The notes beneath the pieces were generated by a model, which had not been told where the DNA came from, did not search any database, and saw nothing but the letters and a program-made list of their open reading frames with translations. A stretch of 64,000 nucleotides of DNA, taken from NCBI GenBank assembly GCA_015179025.1, contig WHUX01000045.1, forward strand, positions 186,001-250,000, read 5' to 3'. Within the stretch, counting starts at the first letter, position 1; each line of letters opens with the position of its first letter. The translations under genes and the position numbers were made by a program. This document shows, one piece after another, positions 1 to 12,400 of the stretch. Source of the DNA: Terfezia claveryi. Lineage: Eukaryota > Ascomycota > Pezizomycetes > Pezizales > Pezizaceae.

Positions 1-642
1 CAGCTCGCCTGTAACAGCTGGAGGTTGACATAGAGGTACTGGAAGTCAAGGGAATTCCAGCTCTACCATTGTGCAAAGTAGAAAGGTAAGCAAACCATTC
101 TATAAGAATATACTTGACATGACCTTACAAAATATACTTGAACCACATCTTAACAGTCTGGGCAAGGCACCTCTCAGTCTATCTGTAAGTGGCGCAGTTC
201 AGACACAAACCAACCACGATCATCATTACCAGCTAGTATTGAAATAGATGTCTACGATGACGATTATAGACTGAATAGACCAAAGAAGTGACTGATAGGG
301 GCCAAAGAAAATTCATGGCGAAATCGGAGCTTCACGCAGTTTGATGGAATAACAAAGGCCATTGTGTGTAATGCCGTAAATCGCATTGAGAGGATCACTT
401 TTTTTGATGAGCCTTTGCCAGACGCTGATCGTACGGAATATCTTCTAGCACAAGTATGGAAGGAAGCTAAAATCGAGTACGGAGTGGATGAAGAGCATAC
501 AACTAAAATTGACACATATGTAACAGAAGTCATAGCAAATGTTGGAGAAGACACTGACAATCTTTATCTAGCTGCGGAGTATTCAATCTCGTACAAGATC
601 GCATCTCATCTATGAAGCGAAGTATCATATCACAAAACTCTA

Positions 643-684
643 TCATACATCACGGGGTAGTGCATCATCACCGGGAAATGCATC
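643..684 (+). repeat. left terminal inverted repeat of the pogo element
   Basis: Pairs with 2847-2888 in inverted orientation. The core CACGGGGTAGTGCATCATCA is identical in both arms; the four mismatches lie at the outer tip and near the inner end. Confidence 0.92.
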
Positions 685-695
685 AATTTACGCAC

Positions 696-2663
696 TCAAC
701 TTCTAGCAGCCCGAGACCTAGTTACACGATACACAGGTGATCCAATGCTTCTTCCAACAACAATAGGAGATACATGACGAGGCTTGACAGGAGTTTGAGG
801 CAATGAAGGTGCTTGCTGCCTCATGGGTAGGGGGGTAGCCACCATAATAACCGACTCAATTGAGGTGTCCTCATCGAATGGAGCCTCCAGATCAGACTCC
901 CAATCTTCCATCTCCAATCCGAACTCATCTAGTGATTCCTCAGTTGTACTAGATCCCTCCGACACTTCAAAGTGGACCGATACCTTGCGTGGTTGCGTTG
1001 CTTTGCCTTTATTGTTCCGAGACAGTGGCTGAGACATGCGTTGTGCACGGGCCTTCCGTACAGCTTCTTTCTTCTTCTCAGCACGATCTCTTTGCAAATA
1101 GAGCTGATGGAGTACAGTGCTATCAAGTACCGTACCATCCTCAGTTGATAGTTCCTTCCTATTAACTGGGGCTGATAATTTTTGTGCTTGTTACCACTTT
1201 CTGAGGGTATCTCGTTCGAGTTGCAAGTCTTGATCAGCATTGCGAGCGAACCTCTCTAGGGAGTTAATCAACTCTGCCAATTCAACTCGATTAATTTCCT
1301 GATCCTTTTGTTGAAGTAATAACTTGGCTTGCCTAGCTTTGCGTAGCATTGCAGCAGAATTTCGAGGTATAGGAGGTACTGGTGGTGGGGATGCCGGTTT
1401 CGATTTCTTCTCCGGATCTCGATAGGTTGGTAATTTGGTTAAAACCTTTCGTGGATTAAATGGAATTAGTCCACTACCCCTCCATGCACCTAGAATATTT
1501 TCCTTTGTATAAGCCTGACCTCGAGCCTTTACCAACAGTGGTAGAAAATTTCCCTTATTGATCGCTACATTACCAAAACGAGTTAGACGATCAACCTCCT
1601 TCCCATATGCCTTCTGTAGTGGCGAAAATATACCAACATCCAATGGTTGAAGGAGATATGTTGTATGAGAAGGAAGACAATATGCAACAATTCGATGATC
1701 TATACAATATTCAATGAAATCAATATAAATATGAATCTCACAACCATCAAGAATAAGAAATCGGTATTGTTGTGGTGATACTAAGCGCCCCTTAGTAATA
1801 TTATCGAAATGCTTCAACCATGCAATGCTCAAAAAGCTATTATTCCATCCAGTCCTGCTATAAGTAAACTTCCAATCCTTGCAGATATTAATTAATGAAT
1901 CTAAGTGCTGATACCATCCCATATAATGTGCAACACCCTTATAAATAATAAGGGGAGAAAGAACGATACCATCTTCAGAAATAGTCTCCACTACAGTAAT
2001 TAACTCTCTTGTACCATCAGTAGCCATCTTTGCAGTCATACCACGTTCACGGCGTTGACATATAACCTTAGCTCTATCAGATATCCCCTGTCGAAATCCC
2101 TTTTCATCCATGTTGTAGGTATTGCTCTCGGTTATCGAATATTTCTTCCGTACTCGCTCAACCTTACTAAAATGACGCTGGATAACTCCTGGATCACTCT
2201 GTTTGATACACCGCTTGTCAAAGTTACTGCTGAGCTTGGATACTAGATTCGGATGTCGATCTAGAAAGCGGGTTAAATAATTTTTGCCGAGTGCCTTATC
2301 AAAATATTTCTCAATAGCTTTCTCCGCTAAACCAAGCTCTGGATGCTTCAATAGTACAATTGCTTCCTTGACATGGTTGACTCGAGGTGGGAATCCAAAC
2401 TCCTCAAGTCGCACTATCCACCTGACAATTGATCTCTCTTCTGCCGGCGTCAATAGCTGTTGATGCGTATGTGCTAATTTCCGTGATTTTGCTCCTTTTA
2501 GACGCCTCCGTACAGTAGAATAATGAACTCCATATGCTTCCGCTGCCTTTCGCATTGATTTAAACCGTCCTTCTTGTACTCTGGCGCATACATTCTTAAT
2601 GGCTTTCTCTCGATCGGCCTCCTCTTTAGCCACCTGAAGTCGGCGTTGCTTTAGCTTGCCCAT
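696..2663 (-). pseudogene. pogo-type DDE transposase with one premature stop
   Basis: Cut-and-paste transposase of about 655 residues if the single in-frame TAA at 1191-1193 is ignored; the frame is otherwise open on both sides. From the preferred ATG at 2663 (MGKLKQRR; an earlier in-frame ATG at 2729 would add 22 residues that look like leader), the order is a psq-like helix-turn-helix (about residues 15-60, KAAEAYGVHYSTVRRRL), a CENP-B/Tc5-type second DNA-binding region (about 70-150), and a DDE_1 core. The acidic motifs are NMDEKGF (about 185), LILDGCEIH (about 306) and PLDVGIFSPLQ (about 341). A Lys/Glu-rich C-terminal tail follows. The stop fits CAA to TAA, a CpA to TpA change as in RIP. 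The DDE core lies upstream of the stop, so a truncated 490-residue protein could still be made. Confidence 0.88.
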
Positions 2664-2846
2664 TGTGATAACTAGCACTTTATTAGCACCAAACTTAATT
2701 ATATATAGCCAGAATTCGCATACCGTCACTTCTATTATATTCTCTGAGTTGTATTTGACTAAAGATCAATCGCACCGGTGGGGATTTGGTTGATATTTAC
2801 CCCGCATGCATGCTTACATTTCCAAGATAGGCATAGCATAGGGGCT

Positions 2847-2888
2847 GATGCACATCCCGGTGATGATGCACTACCCCGTGATGGATGG
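2847..2888 (-). repeat. right terminal inverted repeat of the pogo element
   Basis: Inverted copy of 643-684, followed directly by the TA target dinucleotide at 2889-2890. Confidence 0.92.
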
Positions 2889-3934
2889 TACGGCTTTGAC
2901 CAAAACTGCAGTTTGGAGTACATTTAGAAGAGGGTCATTTGCTTGTTGGATAAGGATTGTTTGATATACCAACATAAAAAACAGGAAGTAAGTGAATTCA
3001 TAGGGAAAATGTGAGTTGACAGACACTGAGAATTCGGGGATGATCGAAGAGTTGGGGTTATAGATTCAGAGTAACCGAAGGAGCATGATTCATTCATATG
3101 AATTTCTTTGATGTGGTAAAGAAACTTGGAAACCAAGACCCGACGTTAATAAGCCGAATCAGTAGTTCATTCATCTGCCTGATTTTTGTGGTACTGCAAC
3201 ATGCACTTCTGATATATAAGAGTGGGGCATTCCAAGATGGGGAGTTTTTCAACTATACGAATTCCTCTTGTAAGTATGGGACCATGGTTGTTAGGAGTTA
3301 AACGCTAACAGCCTGGCAGTAGCCTTTAATTGAATGTTAAAGTAGTGGGAGGGTCTCCCAACAATACTAGAGCAAAGTCTGTTGAAAATAATTCGGTTAG
3401 GGATTTTTGGGTACTGCCAGGTGCATAGGAAAGTACTTCGATGGGAACAAGCCGAATCCTATAGCATTAACAATGATGAACTAGACGAATATACTAAGGA
3501 GCTAGCGGAAGATCTGAAAAAGGCAGAACAAACACATCTAATACCATGTGGGTATTTCGAGGAAAGGTCCCCAATGTTGTCAGACACAGTAAGTGAAGAG
3601 AACAATGTACCAATCATGCGTGCTAAGAACGACGAGCTAGAATACAGTTGCAGTCCAGCAAACGACGGATATGATGGATCAATAGAGGAGGTCAAAGATG
3701 TGTAAAGTACTAGTGGCGATAGTGAGGATGCTGGCAGTTAGCCCGGCGAAGATAGTGATGAAGAGACCAAAGATGAGTATGAAGATTCTGAAGATAATGA
3801 TAAGTCAGATGCTGATCTACAGGACGATGATGACAATGACTGCAAGACGGAGGATAGAAATTCAGAGGATGGGTTGTAGGACATGGATGATGCAAAGTCA
3901 GAAGGAATAAAGATGAACATTATAGTAGTACATA

Positions 3935-4740
3935 TATTTTTTTGTCAGAATATAGGGATGAGGTTGGACATAGAAGGTCAGGGTTCGAAATGAATAGATG
4001 TGCACAATATATTTTGGCAGATATAAAGAGGCAATTTATTTATAATCAGAAGGGTTAGAAGCATAGAGTATTAGGTGGATACAAAGCAGGAGTTGGAAGA
4101 CGCTGCACTACAGTAATGTTTGGTGCTGATTGCGCATGATTGTGAGGAGGATAGGAGTTATATGGGGATTTAGCGGGAAAGAATAGGACACAGATATTTT
4201 AGTCAGGAGCAGGGGAAATGTACCAGGATCATCAGACTAGACCCCACGGGGCAAGGCGTAGGCACCGAGAGGCCAGTAGCGACAGGGGCAGAGTAAGGAA
4301 AGGGTTGAGTCATGGTGCAGCCTATCAAGAGGTGCATGGAATGGGTGCATGCAGTATGGTATACGTGGTCATGGATTCGACTGCAAGCTAAAGCTTCGGG
4401 ATACCAGAGGGTATGCTTAGATACATCATGATGCCAAGGGTCTGAAAACAGGACTAGGGTTACTGGCACAACCATTTTTTTATTTTGGTTCTTTAAAAAT
4501 ATCCGAATGAAAAGCAGTAAATGTTTTGACGCAGCTAGAGAGAAGTGGCGTCCTGGCGCAGACTCTTGAGTAGGTATGTATACAAACTGGAGTTAAAGCC
4601 CTAACAAAGACTATTGGAGATGGACGTTGGAACTGCCACCCAAGGTATGGTAGCGCCGCGTGAGAAATGGGCTATGAGGAGAGCCCTGACACGAACTCTA
4701 GAAGGCAGACGTGGGGTGGACTCCCACAGCATAGTGGTGT
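3935..4740. other. no gene seen; decayed sequence before Gypsy A
   Basis: Only short, unsupported ORFs occur here. The segment ends with GGTGT (4736-4740), the left target-site copy of Gypsy element A, and resumes at 19362 on the far side of that element. Confidence 0.6.
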
Positions 4741-5315
4741 TGTAACGGAGGCTCAGGGGACAAGGCGACCAAGGGGTATGCCGGGGCGAGGACAGGAACA
4801 AGGTGAGACACACGTAGGAGCGCTACGTGTGTGATCAGGGGAAAGGCTAGGGGCAAGGCAAGGGCAGGGGTAGGGTAACATACACACACATATAGGAACG
4901 CTACGTGTGTGACTGGGGAAGGCTGGGATGGGGGACAAGGGCAAGAGGCACGAGATACGCAGAAGCGGTTGCCGTGTGTGTCTGAGGGAGGCAGCTGTGC
5001 TGCAGAGTAGTTCACGAGACAAGGGGGGGGTGCACAAGGGAGGTGCACAAGCGCTGGGAGAGGCAAGGTCCTGTATTGGATATACAAGACGTTGGATGGG
5101 GATCCAACGAGAGGGCGGAGGAACGAAGATATATATACATGATTCCAGGCCAAGGCCGTGGAAGGAATAAGCTTCCCGAGATTCCTATCTCGGAAGCTAA
5201 GATAACAATCACCCATCGACGACACCCAAACAAGCCTGTTCAAGTGTCAAAATAGCACGACACCCGAACAAGCCTGTTCGAGTATCAAATCAAGACTAAG
5301 AACACGGTTGTGACA
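4741..5315 (-). repeat. 3' LTR of Gypsy A
   Basis: Starts TGTCACAACCGTG and ends TTACA on the minus strand, the usual TG..CA ends. It contains two imperfect palindromes of the type GACACCCGAACA..TGTTCGAGTGTC, a TATATATA promoter-like box near 5130, and the ATCCAACGT string complementary to the leader. Same length as its partner at 18787-19361. Confidence 0.92.
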
Positions 5316-5331
5316 CTATCCCCCCTTTAGG
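5316..5331 (-). other. polypurine tract of Gypsy A
   Basis: On the minus strand the bases just upstream of the 3' LTR read CCTAAAGGGGGGATAG, a purine run expected to prime plus-strand DNA synthesis. Gypsy B has the same tract at 33642-33656. Confidence 0.8.
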
Positions 5332-5503
5332 CTGGAGCTCCAGCGACTAGGAGGCCTGAGTACGATAACCGGCAAAATCAACACAGGAAACAACAACAAA
5401 GGCAATGACAAGGATTCCAACTCCAAACAACAAGAAGAACGAGAAGAGCGAGAAGAACGAGAGTCGGACGGGCCCCACCGTATGACTCTCAAAAGACACA
5501 ACA

Positions 5504-8500
5504 TCATTCTATTGGGCGAGGCTTCCTTGGGTATTGCTGGTAGAATAGGGCGACCAAATCCTGCGCATTCTCCAAGTCCTCTGCAGGTTGCTAGGTCACC
5601 TCCTCGTCCCCTAGCCACTTCACCTTGTACTGCAGATGCCCGTACCTCTTCCACCAGTCCAGCACTTCCTCTACCTCCCATTCCTCTTCCCCTTCGATAA
5701 CCAATGAAGGGGGTGGGGGTGTTTCTGTCCTGGGAGGGGGTCATCCGCAGCGGGCTCGATCTCAGAGACATGAACAACTGGGTGCCATTTGATATCTTTG
5801 GGAAACCTCAATCAATAGGCGTGAGTTCCCACAGCTGCCAATACCTCAAAGGGTCCCAGGAATTTATGATTCAGCTTGCGGGAGGGGCGTTCTGTTCGGA
5901 AGTGCTGGCTGGGAAGCCACACCTTGTCTCCTGGCTGATATCTGGGGGCTGGCAACCGTGATCCATTGGCATACTCAGCTTGCCTGGCTTGAGCATATAC
6001 CAGTTCGGCTCTTAGGGTGGAGTACAGCTCAGCAATCTCTGTAGCGAACTCCTTAGCTGGAGTGTTCTCCCTAGCCTTGTGCAGGGGTGCTAGGGAGTCC
6101 ACGAAACGAGGGTGCCAGCCATAATTGGCCAGGAATGGGGAGGTTTTTAGAGTCTCCAAGAAATGGTTGTTAGTGGCGAACTTACAGGTTGCCAGCAGCG
6201 AAACTCAGTTGTTTTGCTGGTAATTGACGTATGCTCTCAGGTACTGCTCCATGATCGCATTCATTCGCTCGGACTGACCATCTGTTTGGGGGTGATACGC
6301 CGTGGAGAGGTGTATGTTGATTCCCAGAAGCTCGCAGAATACCGTCCAGAAGTCCAAGACAAATTGGGGGCCGCGGTCTGAGACGACTGACTTGGGGAGA
6401 CCATGGTAGCGGAATATATGGTTGAGGTAGAGGCTGGCGAGGTCCCGGACCGAACAGGTATCATGGCAAGGTATAACATGCCTCATTTTGGTCAATCGGT
6501 CTACTACCATAAGGATAGCATTAAACCCCGAATCCTCCGGCAACCCAGTCACAAAGTCCATGGTTAGGTGTTGCCAAGGTTGGTCTGGGATCTCCAAGGG
6601 CTTCAGGGTCCCATAAGGAGCATGACGGGTAGGCTTAGCATACTTGCAAACATGGTAGTTCCGCAAGTACCTTTCCATGTTCTTCCGTTGGTTAATCCAC
6701 GTGTATTGCCTATTCAAGAGCTCTAACATCTTAGCCACTCTAGGGTGCCCAGCGGCCAGGGTGTCATGGTATTCCTTGATCAATCGAAGGCGCGGCTCTC
6801 CTTCCGGCACATACTGCCGTTCAAGGTGGTAGAGGAGGCCTTCCTGGACGGTACACTCAGCTAGGGACATCTTGTGGTGGCGGCGCTGGCCAGAATCCAC
6901 TGCGGTGATAATTTCCTTGGCTAGGGGGTCGTCCATATATGCCTGTCTTACTAGTTGTCGGAGGTCAGCCTCAGCCTCAGCTTCCGCATCGGCCTCAGCC
7001 TCAGCTTCAGCAAGGACATTGGCTGCCAGGTCAAGGTTTTCGGACTTCAATACCACCTGATTTTGGTATTTTAGCCTTTCATCCCCCCCTTTAGGGAGAT
7101 CTCCTGATCTCCAGGTTAATGCATCGGGCTTGCCCCCAGCCTTTCCTGGCCCGTATCTGATCTTGAAGTTGAACCGAGATAAGAACTCCGACCACCTAGC
7201 TTACCTTCGGTTAAGCAGCTTGGTGGTTGTAAAATACTCAAGGTTTTTGTGGTCAGATAATACCTCGATGATCACCTTGACTGACCCCAAATGTGGCCTC
7301 CATTCTTCGAATGCTCGCACGATGGCCATCAGTTCTTTGTCATAGATCTCGTAGTTGCACTCAGCCGGGGAGTGTTTTTTCGAGAAGTAGGCTACGGGGT
7401 AGAGGATCCCGTTGACATACTGAGACAAGATCCCCGCGGAGACATAGTCGGAGGCGTCAGTTTCCACGATACATTCGCTGTCTGGGTCAAAGTGGGCTAG
7501 GATTGGTGCTGAGCAGAAGGCTTCCTTGAGGTTTTGGAGGCAGATTGGGCTTCTGGACTCCAGTGGAATCGCCGGTCTTTTTTGGTCAGGGCGGTGAGGG
7601 GGGCTACGATCTTCGAATAACCCAGGATAAAACGCCGGTAAAAGTTGGCGAACTCTAGGAATGCCTGTACATCCTTGAGATTTACTGGGATTTGCTATTC
7701 CTAGACAGCGGTAACCTAGGCAGAGTCCATCCTGATGCCCTCCGTAGTGATGATTAACACCAGATACTTGACCTTTTGCATATGAAACTCGCATTTCTCG
7801 GGCTTGAGGTACAATCCGGCTTGCTCCAGCTTCTCCAACACTTGACGAACATGGATTTTGTGCTCTGCCAGGGTATCCGAATAGATTAGGATATCGTCAA
7901 GGTAGGCTGTGCAGAACACATCCAAAAAGTCTCGCAGAGTGTCATTAATAAAGTGCTGGAAAGAGGCCTGGGCATTAGTCAACCTAAAAGGCATAACATT
8001 ATACTCCAAATGGCCATAATGAGTTCGGAAGACAGTTTTCTACTCCTCCCCCTCGGCGATCCATACCAGGTTGTATGCCCCTCTCAAATCCAGTTTGGTG
8101 AACCACTTGGCCTTAGAGAGCCTGGCTAATGTCTCCTGGATTAGGGGTAGGGGGTACCTGTTTTTGACCATTATTTCATTCAGGCCACAATAATCAACAC
8201 ACAACCGAAGGGAGCCATCCGATTTCTTCACGAACAGCACCGGAGCACCCGCTGGTGAGGAGCTGTGGCGAATGAAGCTCTTGTTGAGGTTTTCTTCCAA
8301 GTATTTCTTCAGGGCTTCCAGCTCAACCCGGGACATTCCATAGAGAGGCCCATAGGGGGGGGTTTTATCTTCTACCAGTGGGATAGTGTAGTCGTATGGT
8401 CGGTGTGGTGCAAGTTTCTCTGCGGCCTTTTCCGAGAACAGATCAATGAACTCGTGATATTCATCCGAGACCATAGCCTTCCACTCCTCCTTAGGTCACA

Positions 8501-9064
8501 TCTTGTTGATTTCCAGGTTAACCTCGTGTATAGATAGGGCATGAGCTTTCAGCTTGTGCCTCCTGGTGAGGTAAGCGAAAGCCCCTGCCCCGATAAAGCA
8601 AACGTTCAGGGGTTTTGGGGTGGCCAGGGGAACAGGGGGGACAGGGGTAACCGGGGAGTAGACAGCATTGATGTGGGCGGGCTGGTGTACCACCTGGGCT
8701 GGGTGGATTATCAGGGGTGGTAATGCGCATAGCCCCGTGACGGTGATTTTTGGATCTCCACAGCTTTTTCTGCAATAATGGCTGTTGAATTGCAGGGTGT
8801 ACGAGCCGAAGCTGACTGACACATCGTGCATTCTGAGCCAGGGGATCCCAAGCACAATTGGATATTTTAGTTTGGTCACAAACATTGGGAGGTCCTCCGA
8901 ATGGTCTCCAATGGCACTGGGCAGACACGCGAGGTCGGTAATAGCCCCAGAAGAGATAGGGCGGCCATTAATGACATCGAGAAGGCGGGGGGTTTTTAAC
9001 TTCGAGGTTGGTATGGAATTTTTACTGACGAAGGCCTGATCAATGAATGCAATTCCTGAAGCAC
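5504..9064 (-). pseudogene. pol: Gypsy A pol (3' part): protease remainder, RT, RNase H, integrase, chromodomain
   Basis: Minus-strand polyprotein relic. In order it shows the rest of the retropepsin (SGIAF at the break, then FVTKLKYPIVLGIPWLR), a Pro/Val-rich linker, reverse transcriptase with active-site YLDD (about 7885-7896), RNase H ([13 protein letters not shown]), an integrase zinc region (HDTLAAGHP..CKYAK), integrase core motifs MDFVTG, SDRGPQF and QSERMN, and a chromodomain starting EEWEVEEVLD. It is broken by stops (for example 8040, where a conserved Trp is TAG, and 5591-5593 in the chromodomain) and by frameshifts near 7540 and before the chromodomain. A repeated Ala-Glu-Ala-Asp linker lies near 6970-7020. 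The stop at 5504-5506 matches the pol ends of B and C. Confidence 0.9.
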
Positions 9065-9080
9065 ATCAGCAAAAAAAAAT

Positions 9081-9250
9081 GTGCGTCAGGACGTACCACC
9101 AAGCGTCCGGACGCGAGTTTTCGTCCTGTGCGTCCTATGTGTCCGGACATCCCTATTTGTCGCGACAAAATCTGGACGTCACTAGCGTCCCCGCTGCGTT
9201 GCAACAAAATCCTGACGCGATTAGTCACTGCAATGCCGTTGGACGTATAT
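9081..9250. repeat. left subterminal CGTCC-rich repeats
   Basis: Dense irregular copies of CGTCC, GTCCGGAC and related words lie just inside the left end. Matching words occur in inverted orientation inside the right end (17240-17335). They are probably transposase-binding sites. Confidence 0.65.
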
Positions 9251-9400
9251 TCCTTGCCTGTATTCCGTCAGATGATCTGACTTAGTCTATGTTACTTCCT
9301 AGATATCACGTATATGACATTTAATTCTTTGACTGCGAAATATTCTATTCAACTTCTTTTATTGTTGTGCTAGCTATATCTTTATTTATTGTTCTGCTAG

Positions 9401-12400
9401 CTAGTTTCTGTCATGAATATCATTCCATGTATGAAGATCAATGCAGTTGTTTATAATATAAAGCTCCTCATCCTTGATCGGGACTAGGTGGGCCATGCTT
9501 TCTATATCTGCAATTGATATCACATGATTCTTCCATGGCAGCCCGACGCGCACCATCCCCTCTGGGCCGTCTGGCGTCGATGATCCGACTATGGTCATTA
9601 GTGAAACATGAGCAAGGCGGTACGTATTTTTGGCTGCTATGTCTCGCAGTTTAAACAAAGCATTTAGTTTGGCAGGAACCCTGCCATCAAGTCCACTGGG
9701 AACTTTCCCCTTTGAGGACTTATGACGTCTGACAAACACCCAGTCATGTCTTTCGTCTTGGTTGCGGAATAACTTACCTCCTGTGCAGCGTAGATGGTGT
9801 ATCATCTGTCCATCATCATTAAAGGTCGGAACGGAAACTTGAAGTGTGATGAATGCTTCGAGGGGTGCATCCATGAGATGGGCCACGTCGGTTTCGGGGT
9901 CAGATGATTGACGGTAAGGGTACCGTGCAAGATACCTAGCCGTAAGCGTTAATAGGTCGGGTAGTTTGTAGTGGGTCTGCAAAGTCTCAAGATCATGTAT
10001 ATCTTTTACAGTTAACTATCCTTGCAACTTACTTCTCATAATCTCAGGGTCAGCGTCGCTAGGCAGATGTAAACTCAGACGTAGGGGAGTAACGATGGTA
10101 CGTATTGCGTTGGGCATGTTTGGTAGATCACGAATCTATTGCTCAAGATTCCTTTCCCGCATGGCGAAACTGTGTGCCCGTATGTAAGCGTGAATGATTT
10201 GGGGCACGGCATGGACATGATTGCTCCACCGGTATGTGTCTTTCAGAGGCTTATGGGAGGCCTCACAAATCTCCGTCGAATATTGGGGAAGTGATCCGTA
10301 CTTGGCTATTTGATCTGCAAAATGCGAAATCAAATGCATTTTCGGAAAATTGTAGTGTGCCCCACTGGTCAGCGTGTCATTCACCAATTCCTCATTTTCT
10401 TGTGCCTGCTCCTCCTGAAGCTTTTGGCATTTAGTCAGTATGGCAGGACCTAATTCATCCGACGCGAGCAGTCGGTGATATTCCGCACGAAGGTCTTTCG
10501 ATGCCATCGTTGCGGCGGCCCTGGAGGACTTGGTTGCCTGAAACCGGAGAAATACTTCTTTGTACTTGTAAAAGTCCTCGAGGTAATCCCTCATTGATTG
10601 TATTGTCCCCGGGGTGTGCACCTTGTATTGTCCGACCAGAATAAAATCGGTTAAATACCGAACACACAAGATTGCCTTACGGCAAGATGCCTTGTGTCGG
10701 GTAGCGATCATATGAGCGTCAGATGTCTGGCTTAGTGCAGCCGTGAAGACGGCCAGCAGTACCCGTAGCAGATTCCGCATTTCTTTCCCCTGCCATTGTG
10801 AGACAGCACGGTAGGCCTTGTTTGGTCTTGTAAAACCCGGGAAAGGGGGTAATCGTGACTATATGTGATCAAATACCGTGAGCCGTCCGACGTGATCCAG
10901 GAATTCCTAGATCCATTTCATGAGGTGGGTAAGCATGCCCAGGAGAAGTGTGTGCAAAGTATCCCCGCGAAAAAGAGTATGAGGTTCGTAGTTGGGGATA
11001 TACCAAAGGGCATTGTTGATCATCTTAACTCCATCAGATTCTTGCACCTGCAGGTTGGATTTATGAAATGCCGTGGCATACCGGGAATGCTGCCGTGTAT
11101 TGTATGGTGTGTCCGGAAGGTCCCCAAATTCATTGGGTGGGGCAATGCAGACCGGGCATCGATTTGAGAGAATTCCATGGATCATGACATTCTCCATGTG
11201 GTCTGCCAGCCAGGCAGATAACCTAGGCATGCATTTGCATACCTTCTCATCACAACATACCATGTCAATCCCTTGCTGACTTGCATCGGCTAAGGGACTG
11301 AGAATGGAGCTCAGTATCTCATGCATAACCTGGAGGGCATCCAATTCCTGGGCTTCCGTAGGGTTCCCAGGAATTTTGTCGAGACGTTTCGGGGGGATGG
11401 GTAATAGTGCAATTGGGATCCAAGTATTCATAGTCGGTTTATTGCGCATATTGGACTTTATATTCCCTATGCTCATGTATAGGGGCCATAATTTCTTGTC
11501 CCCAGAAAAGTTGGTGAGATGCGTCTGGTCCGACACTAAAAGGACAGGGACCAGTGCAGACCCGACGGGAATTAGCTTCTGTAAGACGTAAGTAAGAATC
11601 CATAGTAGGGTAATTACAGTGCATACCTGTTGGTCCTACCACCAAGATCCTGTATTCATCTCCGAATATATTCGGTCATTATCCTTGTTAAATAACCTCA
11701 CCGGTTCCCAGACCACATGGGTCACAAATGCTCTCTGCCGCAATAGATATTTAATGCAATCTATTATATTGCGGTAGTAGAAATCTGACTTGGGTCTTAA
11801 CGCATATTGAACGGATCCTGTGTTCCACTCAGGATCCGCAACCATTTTGTCCATTTGCTTCCACAATGTGTACCCCGATTTGAAAGAGACACTTGACGTC
11901 GGAATGCCAGCCGGTGATCTCTGCAAACTATTGTCCCAGAAGAAATCGTCAATCCTCGTTTTTGGGACCTTGCTGAGGGTGAAAAACCGGGCAAGCTTAT
12001 AATCTCGTGCTTATGGAATGGATGGAGATGATTGTATTCGGCCAAGCGCTGATTCCGAAATGGATAGTCTCGGAGTGGTTTGCCAGCATGATATCTGCCC
12101 GGCAGCTGCCGAATCACGTCGGTATTATATGCGTTGGTGGGGGGGGAATTGGATGATTCGTGAATTGGTTCTGCATCCGAGTCATTTGCCGGATCATAAT
12201 ATCATCATGTTGCACAGGCGCGAAATCTCCATAGAGTTGTTGTATTCGGCCGAGGTCATCCTCATCAATATCTTGACTAAGTCATCCTCATCATTATCTG
12301 AAATCCTACTGCCATAACCTTCACCGTCTAGAGTTAGCCTGATCAATATCTGAAATGTGTCAGCGAGAAGCCTCACCTTCGTAGGTCAATACGGGGCCTG

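Larger units (their letters stand above)
643..2888 (-). mobile_element. pogo/Fot1-type Tc1-mariner transposon
   Basis: A 2,246-bp element has inverted ends of 42 bp (643-684 and 2847-2888) that match at 38 of 42 positions by eye. It is flanked on both sides by TA (641-642 and 2889-2890), the target duplication expected for Tc1/mariner elements. It carries one transposase gene on the minus strand and sits inside the DUF6532-like gene. The well-preserved ends and nearly open transposase suggest a fairly recent insertion compared with its host gene. Confidence 0.93.
245..3934 (+). pseudogene. DUF6532-like gene, split by a pogo insertion
   Basis: This is a decayed gene of unknown function. Its best part (364-519) encodes residues such as ITFFDEPLPDADRTEYLL, followed by a likely phase-0 intron (520-571, GT..TAG with CTGAC near its end). 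The next exon (from 572) reads LRSIQSRTRSH then LIYEAKYHI, closely matching the second DUF6532-like gene in this window (around 15695). The pogo element interrupts the gene at 641-2890. After it, short pieces (for example a LLDKDCLIY-like stretch near 2940) and the ORF 3382-3705 continue, ending in an Asp/Glu/Ser-rich tail (about 3706-3905) broken by TAA and TAG stops. The acidic tail also matches the second copy. Assignment to DUF6532 is from memory of family patterns and is an inference; homology between the two copies is seen directly. It could itself be cargo of an older transposon. Confidence 0.6.

Noticed and set aside
4203..4475. Minus-strand ORF of 90 aa
   Set aside because: No recognisable motif, no start context, and rich in His/Ser/Pro as expected from a chance frame.
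4601..5255. ORFs on both strands across the LTR of Gypsy A, up to 181 aa
   Set aside because: They lie in an LTR whose partner copies do not preserve the frames; codon content is low-complexity Pro/Ser/Leu from the CT-rich LTR.
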